Assembly (NCBI GenBank): GCA_022483015.1
Contig: JAKVOB010000001.1
Span: forward strand, 620,001-684,000
Direction: 5' to 3'
DNA length: 64,000 nt
Origin: Atopobiaceae bacterium
GTDB lineage: Bacteria > Actinomycetota > Coriobacteriia > Coriobacteriales > Atopobiaceae
Part shown: in pieces, positions 1-7,729 of the stretch
Layout: every line of letters begins with the position of its first letter
Numbering within the stretch: position 1 is the stretch's first letter
The notes under the pieces: generated by a model
The model's input: only the letters and a program-made list of their open reading frames with translations
What the model was told of the DNA's origin: nothing
The model's database searches: none
Translations under genes and position numbers: made by a program

Positions 1-2522
1 ACCCCGAGAAGCCGGACGTCGTCGTCCCGGTCGCCAAGCTGACCACCACCAAGGCGGTCACCTCCACCGGCACCGGCGAGGACGGCACCTACAAGGCCGG
101 TGACGTCGTCACCTACGACATCACCGTCACCAACACCGGCAACACCGACCTCGCGGGCATCACCGTCTCCGACGAGATGTCCGACGGCGGCACCGCCGCG
201 CTCTCCGACTCGGCCGCCTTCGACCTGGCCGCCGGCCAGACCAAGACCATCACGGCCACCTACACGGTGACCCAGGCCGACGTCGACGCCGGCACGACCG
301 TCACCAACGTGGCCACCGCCACGTCCAAGGGCGGCACGACCGACCCGTCCGACCCCGCGCCCTTCACGCCCGAGGCCCAGAACAAGGCCTACACCACGGC
401 CAAGACCGTCACCAACAAGGGCACCGGCGAGGACGGCGCCTTCAAGGCCGGCGAGACCGTCGACTTCGACATCACCGTCAAGAACACCGGCAACACGACC
501 CTCACCGACACGCTCGTCTCCGACGACCTCGCCGGCGCGACGGTCGTCGCGGGTGACGGCTACGCCGTGAACGCCGACGGCACCGCCACGGTCTCCTCGA
601 TCGCGCCGAACACCTCCGCCATTGTCAAGGCCACCTACACGGTCACCCAGGCCGACATCGACGCGGGCACCGTCACCAACGCCGCCACCGTCACGCCGTC
701 CGACCCCAAGGTCGACCCCGAGAAGCCGGACGTCGTCGTCCCGGTCGCCAAGCTGACCACCACCAAGGCGGTCACCTCCACCGGCACCGGCGAGGACGGC
801 ACCTACAAGGCCGGTGACGTCGTCACCTACGACATCACCGTCACCAACACCGGCAACACCGACCTCGCGGGCATCACCGTCTCCGACGAGATGTCCGACG
901 GCGGCACCGCCGCGCTCTCCGACTCGGCCGCCTTCGACCTGGCCGCCGGCCAGACCAAGACCATCACGGCCACCTACACGGTGACCCAGGCCGACGTCGA
1001 CGCCGGCACGACCGTCACCAACGTGGCCACCGCCACGTCCAAGGGCGGCACGACCGACCCGTCCGACCCCGCGCCCTTCACGCCCGAGGCCCAGAACAAG
1101 GCCTACACCACGGCCAAGACCGTCACCAACAAGGGCACCGGCGAGGACGGCGCCTTCAAGGCCGGCGAGACCGTCGACTTCGACATCACCGTCAAGAACA
1201 CCGGCAACACGACCCTCACCGACACGCTCGTCTCCGACGACCTCGCCGGCGCGACGGTCGTCGCGGGTGACGGCTACGCCGTGAACGCCGACGGCACCGC
1301 CACGGTCTCCTCGATCGCGCCGAACACCTCCGCCGCCGTCAAGGCCACCTACACGGTCACCCAGGCCGACATCGACGCGGGCACCGTCACCAACGCCGCC
1401 ACCGTCACGCCGTCCGACCCCAAGGTCGACCCCGAGAAGCCGGACGTCGTCGTCCCGGTCGCCAAGCTGACCACCACCAAGGCGGTCACCTCCACCGGCA
1501 CCGGCGAGGACGGCACCTACAAGGCCGGTGACGTCGTCACCTACGACATCACCGTCACCAACACCGGCAACACCGACCTCGCGGGCATCACCGTCTCCGA
1601 CGAGATGTCCGACGGCGGCACCGCCGCGCTCCCCGACTCGGCCGCCTTCGACCTGGCCGCCGGCCAGACCAAGACCATCACGGCCACCTACACGGTGACC
1701 CAGGCCGACGTCGACGCCGGCACGACCGTCACCAACGTGGCCACCGCCACGTCCAAGGGCGGCACGACCGACCCGTCCGACCCCGCGCCCTTCACGCCCG
1801 AGGCCCAGAACAAGGCCTACACCACGGCCAAGACCGTCACCAACAAGGGCACCGGCGAGGACGGCGCCTTCAAGGCCGGCGAGACCGTCGACTTCGACAT
1901 CACCGTCAAGAACACCGGCAACACGACCCTCACCGACACGCTCGTCTCCGACGACCTCGCCGGCGCGACGGTCGTCGCGGGTGACGGCTACGCCGTGAAC
2001 GCCGACGGCACCGCCACGGTCTCCTCGATCGCGCCGAACACCTCCGCCATTGTCAAGGCCACCTACACGGTCACCCAGGCCGACATCGACGCGGGCACCG
2101 TCACCAACGCCGCCACCGTCACGCCGTCCGACCCCAAGGTCGACCCCGAGAAGCCGGACGTCGTCGTCCCGGTCGCCAAGCTGACCACCACCAAGGCGGT
2201 CACCTCCACCGGCACCGGCGAGGACGGCACCTACAAGGCCGGTGACGTCGTCACCTACGACATCACCGTCACCAACACCGGCAACACCGACCTCGCGGGC
2301 ATCACCGTCTCCGACGAGATGTCCAACGGCGGCACCGCCGCGCTCTCCGACTCGGCCGCCTTCGACCTGGCCGCCGGCCAGACCAAGACCATCACGGCCA
2401 CCTACACGGTGACCCAGGCCGACGTCGACGCCGGCACGACCGTCACCAACGTGGCCACCGCCACGTCCAAGGGCGGCACGACCGACCCGTCCGACCCCGC
2501 GCCCTTCACGCCCGAGGCCCAG
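1..2522 (+). repeat. Tandem 714-bp repeats inside the surface-protein gene
   Basis: The period is exactly 714 bp (238 codons). Copies lie at 1-714, 715-1428, 1429-2142 and a partial fourth at 2143-2522, where identity stops after the codons for PEAQ. The copies are nearly identical at nucleotide level, including synonymous positions. I noticed only scattered changes: ATT versus GCC (Ile/Ala) near 621 and 1335, Ser to Pro near 1632, and Asp to Asn near 2325. The array extends beyond the left edge, so the true copy number is unknown and could be misassembled. Confidence 0.95.
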
Positions 2523-3314
2523 GCACCGTTGTTCACCTCTGAGAAGACGATTACGAGTACCCCGTCCAACGGCACCTCGTATGCCGCCGATGAGACAGTG
2601 ACCTTCGACATCGTCGTGACCAATACGGGCAACACGACCCTCACGGGCGTCGCCGTCAAGGACGAGCTTGCGGGTGCCACGATCGTCGAGGGCACGGGCT
2701 ACGCCGTGAACGCCGACGGCACCGCCACGGTCTCCTCGATCGCGCCGAACACCTCCGCCATTGTCAAGGCCACCTACACGGTCACCCAGGCCGACGTCGA
2801 CGCCGGGAACCTCTCCAATGTGGCCACGGTGACAACTTCCAATCCCGGTACCGACCCGCAGAAGCCCACGACCCCGATTCCGACCACTCCGCCCACGACG
2901 CCTGTCGTGCCCGGACCGACGACCCCGACCAATACGACCACGACCACGACCACAACGGTTACCACTAACACGACGGTCAACACGGTCATCTACCCGGTCG
3001 CGACCGTTCTCCAGAACGTCTACCAGTCAGCAGTCGGCGAGGAGCCCACGCCTCTGGCAGCGCCCTCGACCGAGTCCATCGACGAGAACGGCACGCCTCT
3101 GGCCACCACCGCCGAGCCGGTCTGCTGGGTCCACTGGTACATCATGCTGGGCATGCTCGTGACCCTCGTCTACGGCCTGGTCGTCCTGTTCCGCCGCCGC
3201 CGCTACACCAAGGGCCTCAAGAACCGCGAGAAGCACGTCCTCCGCGAGGACGACGACCAGCAGGACAAGCAGGGCGAGAGCGCCCCGACCATCCCATCAG
3301 GAGCTGAGGCTTAG
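1..3314 (+). CDS. Large repeat-built surface protein (DUF11-like domains), 5' truncated
   Basis: The reading frame is already open at the window start (codons begin at base 3), so the N-terminus is missing and 1103 residues are visible. The protein is a chain of roughly 119-residue beta-sandwich-like domains. Each has a TYDITVTNTGNT-type core and a TATYTVTQADVDAG-type end, the pattern of DUF11-like 'conserved repeat' surface proteins. Two alternating domain types make a 238-residue unit that repeats almost identically. A diverged last domain (bases 2523-2860), a Pro/Thr-rich stalk (2860-2990), one membrane helix (about 3125-3195), an RRRR stop-transfer motif and a charged tail follow. No LPxTG motif is visible, so it is probably anchored by the helix. 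The next gene starts 2 nt after the stop. Likely role is a cell-surface stalk or adhesin; this is inference and no ligand-binding domain is visible. Confidence 0.85.
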   Translation, partial: PEKPDVVVPVAKLTTTKAVTSTGTGEDGTYKAGDVVTYDITVTNTGNTDLAGITVSDEMSDGGTAALSDSAAFDLAAGQTKTITATYTVTQADVDAGTTVTNVATATSKGGTTDPSDPAPFTPEAQNKAYTTAKTVTNKGTGEDGAFKAGETVDFDITVKNTGNTTLTDTLVSDDLAGATVVAGDGYAVNADGTATVSSIAPNTSAIVKATYTVTQADIDAGTVTNAATVTPSDPKVDPEKPDVVVPVAKLTTTKAVTSTGTGEDGTYKAGDVVTYDITVTNTGNTDLAGITVSDEMSDGGTAALSDSAAFDLAAGQTKTITATYTVTQADVDAGTTVTNVATATSKGGTTDPSDPAPFTPEAQNKAYTTAKTVTNKGTGEDGAFKAGETVDFDITVKNTGNTTLTDTLVSDDLAGATVVAGDGYAVNADGTATVSSIAPNTSAAVKATYTVTQADIDAGTVTNAATVTPSDPKVDPEKPDVVVPVAKLTTTKAVTSTGTGEDGTYKAGDVVTYDITVTNTGNTDLAGITVSDEMSDGGTAALPDSAAFDLAAGQTKTITATYTVTQADVDAGTTVTNVATATSKGGTTDPSDPAPFTPEAQNKAYTTAKTVTNKGTGEDGAFKAGETVDFDITVKNTGNTTLTDTLVSDDLAGATVVAGDGYAVNADGTATVSSIAPNTSAIVKATYTVTQADIDAGTVTNAATVTPSDPKVDPEKPDVVVPVAKLTTTKAVTSTGTGEDGTYKAGDVVTYDITVTNTGNTDLAGITVSDEMSNGGTAALSDSAAFDLAAGQTKTITATYTVTQADVDAGTTVTNVATATSKGGTTDPSDPAPFTPEAQAPLFTSEKTITSTPSNGTSYAADETVTFDIVVTNTGNTTLTGVAVKDELAGATIVEGTGYAVNADGTATVSSIAPNTSAIVKATYTVTQADVDAGNLSNVATVTTSNPGTDPQKPTTPIPTTPPTTPVVPGPTTPTNTTTTTTTTVTTNTTVNTVIYPVATVLQNVYQSAVGEEPTPLAAPSTESIDENGTPLATTAEPVCWVHWYIMLGMLVTLVYGLVVLFRRRRYTKGLKNREKHVLREDDDQQDKQGESAPTIPSGAEA

Positions 3315-3316
3315 TC

Positions 3317-3980
3317 ATGAAGAAGAGCAACTGGATCGTCTACGTCCTTCTCGTCCTCGTCTCGGCCTTCCTCCTGTGGCTCTGGTACTACCTGGGCTTC
3401 AACAAGGTGGACAGCCCGTTCGACCTGGTCCTCTCCATCGTCTGGTGGGTCGGCGTCGCGGCTCTCGTCTGGTTCACGTTCCGCTCCGAGAGGAGGCGCC
3501 AGGCGCAGATCCGCACCATCTACGTCTCGCCTGACGCCCTGTTCAACTCCGAGCGCGGCCTCGTGTCCTGCCCCGACCCGGAGCAGCGCGTGACCCTCAT
3601 GGCCGACATCCTGGACAACCTCAAGTACGACTTCCACAAGGAGGACATGCCCGAGGAGAAGGACTTCGACTTCAGGTACGTGGTCCGCACGGAGGACTTC
3701 AAGGAGAAGGACTCAGAGGACGGCTCCGAGGCCACCACGTCCGACGCCGCACAGGCCGCGGGCGCCGAGGCCACTACTCAGACCGAGACCGTGTCGGCAG
3801 ATGCCACCGAGGTCGTACCTCCCATTCCCCGTCACGGCCACGGCTGACGACGAGGACGAGGACAAGGACAAGTGGAAGGGCTCCGTCGTCAGGATCGACT
3901 GGGACGCCGAGGGCCACCAGACCAACGAGGAGAACGACTTCGACGGCAAGGAGCAGCTCGGTCAGCTCGTGCTGGCTTAA
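3317..3980 (+). CDS. Small two-helix membrane protein, reading frame broken near its 3' end
   Basis: I do not recognise a named family. The start ATG lies 2 nt after the surface-protein stop, so the two are probably co-transcribed and co-translated. Two hydrophobic helices (about residues 6-28 and 35-56) are followed by a basic RSERRR stop-transfer and a long acidic, probably cytoplasmic tail. The frame as written ends at 3847 (176 aa). The +1 frame continues without a break to TAA at 3978-3980 with similar acidic composition (residues DDEDEDKDKWKGSVVRIDW), so the intact product would be about 220 aa. One extra C in the CCCC run at 3827-3830 explains the break. It could be a sequencing indel, a recent mutation or a +1 slip at CCC-C. 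The gene probably serves the upstream surface protein, judged from adjacency only. Confidence 0.65.
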
Positions 3981-4011
3981 GCCCTCCTAGGAACCATTTT
4001 GTAAGGCGTAT

Positions 4012-4049
4012 GAAGGGCCCCGAGGTGTTTCTCGGGGTCCTTTCTTTTT
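4012..4049 (+). terminator. Rho-independent terminator after the surface-protein operon
   Basis: A GC-rich stem (4015-4024 with 4031-4040, one mismatch) with a GTGTTT loop is followed by TTTCTTTTT. It ends the surface-protein transcript before the TetR promoter. Confidence 0.85.
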
Positions 4050-4090
4050 ACCAGAAAGGGTTGGGCAACAGTTCTGTCATGTGCTGCTCG

Positions 4091-4131
4091 TCGACTAGCA
4101 CTTCTCGGATGCCTATATTGAACAGTGTTCA
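4091..4131 (+). promoter_or_regulatory. Promoter with overlapping palindromic operator for the TetR-HsmA-DUF2871 operon
   Basis: A -35-like TCGACT (4091-4096) and a -10-like TATATT (4114-4119) are separated by 17 nt. The perfect palindrome TGAACAGTGTTCA (4119-4131) begins on the last base of the -10 and covers the start region, the usual position for an autoregulatory TetR operator. The regulator ATG lies 28 nt downstream. That TetR binds here is inference from position and symmetry. Confidence 0.65.
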
Positions 4132-4159
4132 GTTAACGGAGTCCAGCGCGAGGAGCCAC

Positions 4160-4765
4160 ATGGCGCGGAGACAGACCACAGACCCGGAGGTGCTTCTCGA
4201 CACTGCCTACTCGATTGCGAGGGGCGAGGGACTTGGCGCGCTCTCCATCCGGAGGCTGGCTGCTGACTGCGGCGTCTCGGTGGGGACGGTCTACACCTAC
4301 TTCCCCTCGAAGGGCGAGCTCGTGGCGGGCGTCATCGACCGCTTCTTCAGGGATGCCTTCTGCAGCGATTTTTGCGTCCCTAATGGGCATGAGGGCTATG
4401 TGGCGTTCTGCAGACGTCTCTCGGCGAGCATCGACGACGTGCTGAGGCAGTTCCGTACCGATTGGCTGGCGCAGATCGAGGCCCTGCCTGAGTCTGCTCG
4501 GGAGGCCTCGCGTGCACGGGAGGCCGAGGTACAGCAACACGTCATCGACCAGATGGCGCAGGTGCTAGAGGGAGACCGAGGCGTCTCGGTCGACTACGGG
4601 GGAAGCGCTGGCGCAGAGGCCATCTCGGCGTTGGTCTTCCACACGCTTGCGTCGTCACACGGGGACTTGGACCGGCAGGCGTTGTTTGCCCTTCTCGGCC
4701 AGGCACTCTACGGGGACGCATCATCATTCCAGAAGCTATCGAGCAAGGGGGAACCACACTTATGA
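4160..4765 (+). CDS. TetR/AcrR-family transcriptional regulator
   Basis: The 201-aa protein has an N-terminal helix-turn-helix of TetR type: residues around SIRRLAADCGVSVGTVYTYF, then the SKGELV motif that follows the recognition helix. The rest is a helical ligand or dimerisation domain of ordinary length. The ATG at 4160 was chosen over longer in-frame starts because AGGAG lies at 4151-4155 and the operator palindrome lies just upstream. Its TGA overlaps the next ATG (ATGA), so it is translationally coupled to the membrane genes. It probably represses its own operon. The inducer is unknown; heme or a related hydrophobic compound is suggested only by the HsmA neighbour. Confidence 0.9.
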   Translation: MARRQTTDPEVLLDTAYSIARGEGLGALSIRRLAADCGVSVGTVYTYFPSKGELVAGVIDRFFRDAFCSDFCVPNGHEGYVAFCRRLSASIDDVLRQFRTDWLAQIEALPESAREASRAREAEVQQHVIDQMAQVLEGDRGVSVDYGGSAGAEAISALVFHTLASSHGDLDRQALFALLGQALYGDASSFQKLSSKGEPHL

Positions 4766-5256
4766 GTTCACTTCTGATCGGCGCCATCACGGCCATCACC
4801 GCAGCGCTGGTGCTCTATACCATCGGCGTCTTCGGCGAGCGTCGGAGCGGCACGCTGAGCAAGCACAACGTGGTGCTGTTCTGGTGCGGCTTCGTGTGCG
4901 ACACCACGGGGACCAGCATCATGACCGTGATCGCCCGGTCGGGGAGCGCGACGGGCTCCTCGCTGCATGCCATTTCGGGCGCCTTGGCCATCGTCCTCAT
5001 GCTGGTGCATGCGGTGTGGGCCACGGTCGTCATCGTGCGGAACGACGAGCGAGGCCGCGCCAACTTCCATAGGTTCAGCATCGTGGTCTGGCTGTTCTGG
5101 CTCATTCCCTATGTCATCGGGATCCTGCTGGGAACTCCGGCCATCGGTGCGAGCGACATCGTTGCGACGTGCGTGGCCATCGTGGTCGTGGCGTGCGTGG
5201 CGGGCCTGCTCTGGCTGGGCGACCATAGGCGCGCGGCGTCGGGGGAGGAGCGGTAG
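4762..5256 (+). CDS. HsmA-family (TIGR03987) integral membrane protein
   Basis: The 164-aa protein has four to five predicted membrane helices and resembles the TIGR03987/HsmA family. The member described in Clostridioides difficile is a heme-inducible, heme-binding membrane protein. Candidate heme ligands are histidines in SKHNVVLFW, SSLHAISG, LVHAVWA and NFHRFS, near the ends of helices. It overlaps the TetR gene by 4 nt and sits 2 nt before the DUF2871 gene, so the three form one transcript. Here the partner regulator is TetR rather than the MarR-type HsmR known from C. difficile. The family call rests on recalled sequence resemblance. Confidence 0.7.
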   Translation: MSSLLIGAITAITAALVLYTIGVFGERRSGTLSKHNVVLFWCGFVCDTTGTSIMTVIARSGSATGSSLHAISGALAIVLMLVHAVWATVVIVRNDERGRANFHRFSIVVWLFWLIPYVIGILLGTPAIGASDIVATCVAIVVVACVAGLLWLGDHRRAASGEER

Positions 5257-5258
5257 CC

Positions 5259-5690
5259 ATGAGGAAGTATCTGAACATCGCGCTGGGGTATGCCATCGCG
5301 GCGATGGTGGGCGGGGTCTTCTATCGTGAGTTCACCAAGTGGAACGGCTTCACCGGCGTGACGGCCCTGGGTAAGGTACACGTGCATCTGTTCCTGCTGG
5401 GGATGCTGGTCTTCCTGCTTGTAGCGCTCTTCTCCACCCGCGGAGACCTTGCGCGGCAGAAGACGTTCCGGGCCTTCATGGTGACGTACAACATCGGGGT
5501 GCCGCTGATGGCCGTCATGCTTGTGGTCCGTGGGGTCCCGCAGGTGCTGGGACTCACGCTCTCCGTGGGGGTCAATGGTGCCATATCGGGTATCGCCGGC
5601 GTGGCGCATATCCTGGTGGGAGTTGGGATCGTGCTGCTCATCGTCGCACTGAAGGCGAACGAGCGAGGGCTCGAGGCCGGGGTTCGCTGA
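5259..5690 (+). CDS. DUF2871-family membrane protein
   Basis: The 143-aa protein has four hydrophobic helices, a length and start (MRKYLNIALGYAIAAM) that fit DUF2871. Conserved-looking histidines lie in GKVHVHLFLLG and in GVAHILVG, facing membrane segments, so metal or heme binding is possible but unproven. The ATG is 2 nt after the HsmA-family stop, with a ribosome site inside the preceding gene (GAGGAG). It is the last gene of the TetR operon. Function is unknown; the co-occurrence suggests it works with the HsmA-like protein. Confidence 0.7.
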   Translation: MRKYLNIALGYAIAAMVGGVFYREFTKWNGFTGVTALGKVHVHLFLLGMLVFLLVALFSTRGDLARQKTFRAFMVTYNIGVPLMAVMLVVRGVPQVLGLTLSVGVNGAISGIAGVAHILVGVGIVLLIVALKANERGLEAGVR

Positions 5691-6139
5691 GGATCGGTGC
5701 CAGGCGGATGGTGCGACCACGGATGCTGGGGAGCGGCGGCTGCCGCGGCATCGGGTGTCCTCTTCCGCTGCATCGCGCGGGCGTCGTTATGCTCGCGATG
5801 ATCGGCGTCCGGTACGTGGAACCGGTGGTCGCGTAGGGGCGTGTGATTTCGGGCCGCGTGGGCTGAGCGAATCGGCGATTGCGCGAAGTCCTGTGGCGGC
5901 TGTGGACGGCGCGTCGAAAACCGCACCCAGATTCGAGGCGTCTGCCTGCAGGTATGTAGATGCCTCTTGAGCACCCGTCAAGGAACTTCTCGCAACCGAA
6001 AATCTCATCAGGAATCAGGCGACGGAATTACGCGCCTTGAATGGCAGGGGCCCAAATTCGCCTCACCTGTCAGGCGCCTCTATGATATGGGACCGTGATG
6101 CCGACCGCACCCTCTGGCTCGACGCCACCGCCTCATCGG
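5691..6139. other. Gene-poor stretch containing the first ~190-bp repeat
   Basis: No supported gene lies in these 449 bases. Bases 5691-5840 hold only short GC hairpins. Bases 5841-6031 are one copy of a long direct repeat, annotated separately. Bases 6032-6139 show nothing recognisable. Open frames on the minus strand follow the repeat in different frames in its two copies, which argues against coding. Confidence 0.7.
5841..6031. repeat. Direct repeat copy A (~191 bp)
   Basis: The sequence from GTGTGATTTCGGGCC to GGCGACGGAATTAC recurs in the same orientation at 7266-7455, with about 9 substitutions and one 1-base gap (roughly 95% identity). The two copies bracket the broken nuclease-like gene. 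No terminal inverted repeats or transposase are visible, so it may be a dispersed intergenic repeat family or a product of duplication. Confidence 0.9.
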
Positions 6140-7101
6140 CTATCCCAGTGTCCTTCTTAGAAGTAGCCTTCGAAGGTCGGTGCGCGCGGCGATGACCTTG
6201 GGCGTCGGTCTCCTGAGCTGCTTGCCGACACTCTTGGCGAGGACGTGCGCGAACGCCTCGAAGGTGTCCATGTCGTTTACCTGCTTGTTCGTGAGCGTAA
6301 GCACGGTGATGTTGCTGTAGTACAGCGCCCCACGCTTGGCGGCATCCTGCGCGATGCGGTCTGAGCCGGTATGCCATGCATCCGAGTCGTACTCGATGGC
6401 GACGCGCGCCTTCGGCCAGAGGAGGTCGCAGCGATGCCAGCCCTTATGTGACAGCGCGGACGCCTGCTCGCTGTTGTGGACGATGGCATTGAGCACAGGT
6501 AGCTCGAACCCATAGCCGCCAAGGCACAGCGGCAGGCAGAGGAGCATCATGCTGACAGTCTCGCGAGGGACTCCGATCCGTCGATGATCCACTGGAGCGC
6601 TCGCCGCGCCCGTTTGATGCCATGAAGGCCGCCCGCCTTCTTGAGATAACGCTCGAGCTTCCTTGAGGTGGTGATGGGGTTATGCGAGGTGAAGCCACCG
6701 TCGGCCCCGGGCATGATGGAGTAGCCCCCGCAGAGCTCAAGACCTGCGAGGACGAGTTCGCCGACCGAGGAATCCTGGGCGAGCTGGAGGAAGCAGTGCT
6801 CGGGCGAGGGGACCAGGAGGTCATCGCCCGCCGACATGAGGGATCCCACGGGAATATGGCTCTTCACCACCCTGCAGACGAGGTCCCTGCGGACGCGTCT
6901 GTCGGCTTCGGCGGGGACCAGAAGCGTGGTGGGGCTGCCAAGCTTGTCGAGCAGCTTGCGGTCCATGGCAGAGAGGCGCTCGAAGCCGGCATCGAACGTG
7001 GATGCAGAAGCGACTCGGGACGGCGTCGGCTCTGGCAGCTGGCCTGAGGAGACAAGGCGCCAGTACCAGCGCGCGGTGTCAAAGCCGATGGCGGCGGTCA
7101 T
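6140..7101 (-). pseudogene. Frameshifted nuclease-like gene (PD-(D/E)XK/DUF559-like C-terminus)
   Basis: Two overlapping minus-strand frames form one ~320-aa protein. The ATG at 7101 follows GAGGAG; the frame runs to a stop at 6547. The -1 frame resumes around 6570 with ETVSMMLLCLPLCLGGYGF and ends at 6140. Restoring one C in the run at 6567-6569 joins them. The N-terminal part (DRKLLDKLGSPTTLLV, then SPEHCFLQLA) is unassigned. The C-terminal part has RCDLLWPKARVAIEYDSD and DRIAQDAAKR, which resembles the D...ExD core of small PD-(D/E)XK nucleases such as DUF559 or Vsr-like domains. The substrate is unknown. The break may be a true mutation or a sequencing indel. It lies between direct repeats, suggesting an accessory, possibly mobile, locus. 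Confidence 0.6.
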
Positions 7102-7265
7102 TCCTGGCTCCTCTCGTATGGGGCCTTGTGGTGGGTCAGACTTACGATCTGCTGGGGTGGACATCATCCCATGCCTCTCTTACGTACGACGCGCTGGGGT
7201 TCCTGTGGCTACCGAAGGGTCAATAATCGATGGCGAGCGGCTTGGCAGGGGGAGCGGCGACGCTC

Positions 7266-7455
7266 GTGTGATTTCGGGCCGCGCGGGCTGAGCGAATCGG
7301 CGATTGCGCGAAGTTCTGCGGCGGCTGTGGACGGCGCGTCGAAACCGCACCCAGATTCGAGGCGTCTGCCTGCAGGTATGTAGATGCCCCATGAGCACCC
7401 GCGAAGGAACTTCTCGCAACCGAAAATCTCATCAGGAATCGGGCGACGGAATTAC
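7266..7455. repeat. Direct repeat copy B (~190 bp)
   Basis: Second copy of the element at 5841-6031, same orientation, about 95% identical, one base shorter in an A run. About 1.2 kb separates the two copies and consists mainly of the nuclease-like gene. Confidence 0.9.
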
Positions 7456-7509
7456 ACGTGCCGTCTCGGGTCATGTGGCTTAGACGCAAGATTCTACTGA
7501 CGGGTGTGC

Positions 7510-7533
7510 CGTTGGGGACATAGGTCCCCAACG
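7510..7533. terminator. Perfect hairpin, possible terminator or insulator
   Basis: A 10-bp perfect stem (CGTTGGGGAC with GTCCCCAACG) encloses an ATAG tetraloop. There is no T tract on either strand, so termination is uncertain. Confidence 0.4.
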
Positions 7534-7618
7534 AAGCCTCCAAACGGGCATAAGGCGGGCCGCTGCCAGGCGCCGCAATCTCCCCTCAAATGTGGAAATG
7601 AGAAAACCTACTACATTC

Positions 7619-7660
7619 ACACTTAGGTTTTGTATATCATGAGCGCTCAGTGGTTATATA
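7619..7660 (+). promoter_or_regulatory. dnaK promoter/operator region
   Basis: ACACTTAG (7619-7626) is shared with the clpB upstream region. A -35-like TTGTAT (7630-7635) and a -10-like TTATAT (7654-7659) are 18 nt apart, and the perfect palindrome TGAGCGCTCA (7640-7649) lies between them. No canonical HAIR or CIRCE element was found. These are candidate HspR sites by inference only. Confidence 0.5.
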
Positions 7661-7729
7661 CAGACCAGTCACTAACGTCAGACCACGCGTGCCGCCGGCA
7701 TGCGGGAGCGCGCAAGGAAAGGAATCGCA

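Larger units (their letters stand above)
7102..7729. other. Intergenic stretch: second repeat copy, hairpin and dnaK promoter region
   Basis: These 628 bases lie between the divergent nuclease-like gene and dnaK and hold no supported gene. They contain the minus-strand upstream region of the nuclease gene (7102-7265), repeat copy B (7266-7455), a 10-bp perfect hairpin at 7510-7533 and the dnaK control region (7619-7722). Confidence 0.7.

Noticed and set aside
1-2522. CRISPR-like periodic repeat
   Set aside because: The period is 714 bp with no short repeats and unique spacers, and it is in-frame coding sequence for protein domains.
4119-4131. LexA box at the TetR promoter
   Set aside because: The half-sites GAAC and GTTC are only 3 nt apart (AGT), not 4. 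The position on the regulator's own promoter fits a TetR operator better.
3872-4159. Longer N-terminus for the TetR protein
   Set aside because: It would run through the upstream terminator and the operator. The ATG at 4160 has a clear ribosome site and gives the normal family length.
5787-6008. Small minus-strand open frame inside repeat copy A
   Set aside because: The equivalent frame in copy B is shifted by the 1-base gap and substitutions, so coding is not conserved between copies.
7456-7729. Canonical CIRCE or HAIR operator upstream of dnaK
   Set aside because: Neither TTAGCACTC-N9-GAGTGCTAA nor CTTGAGT-N7-ACTCAAG is present.
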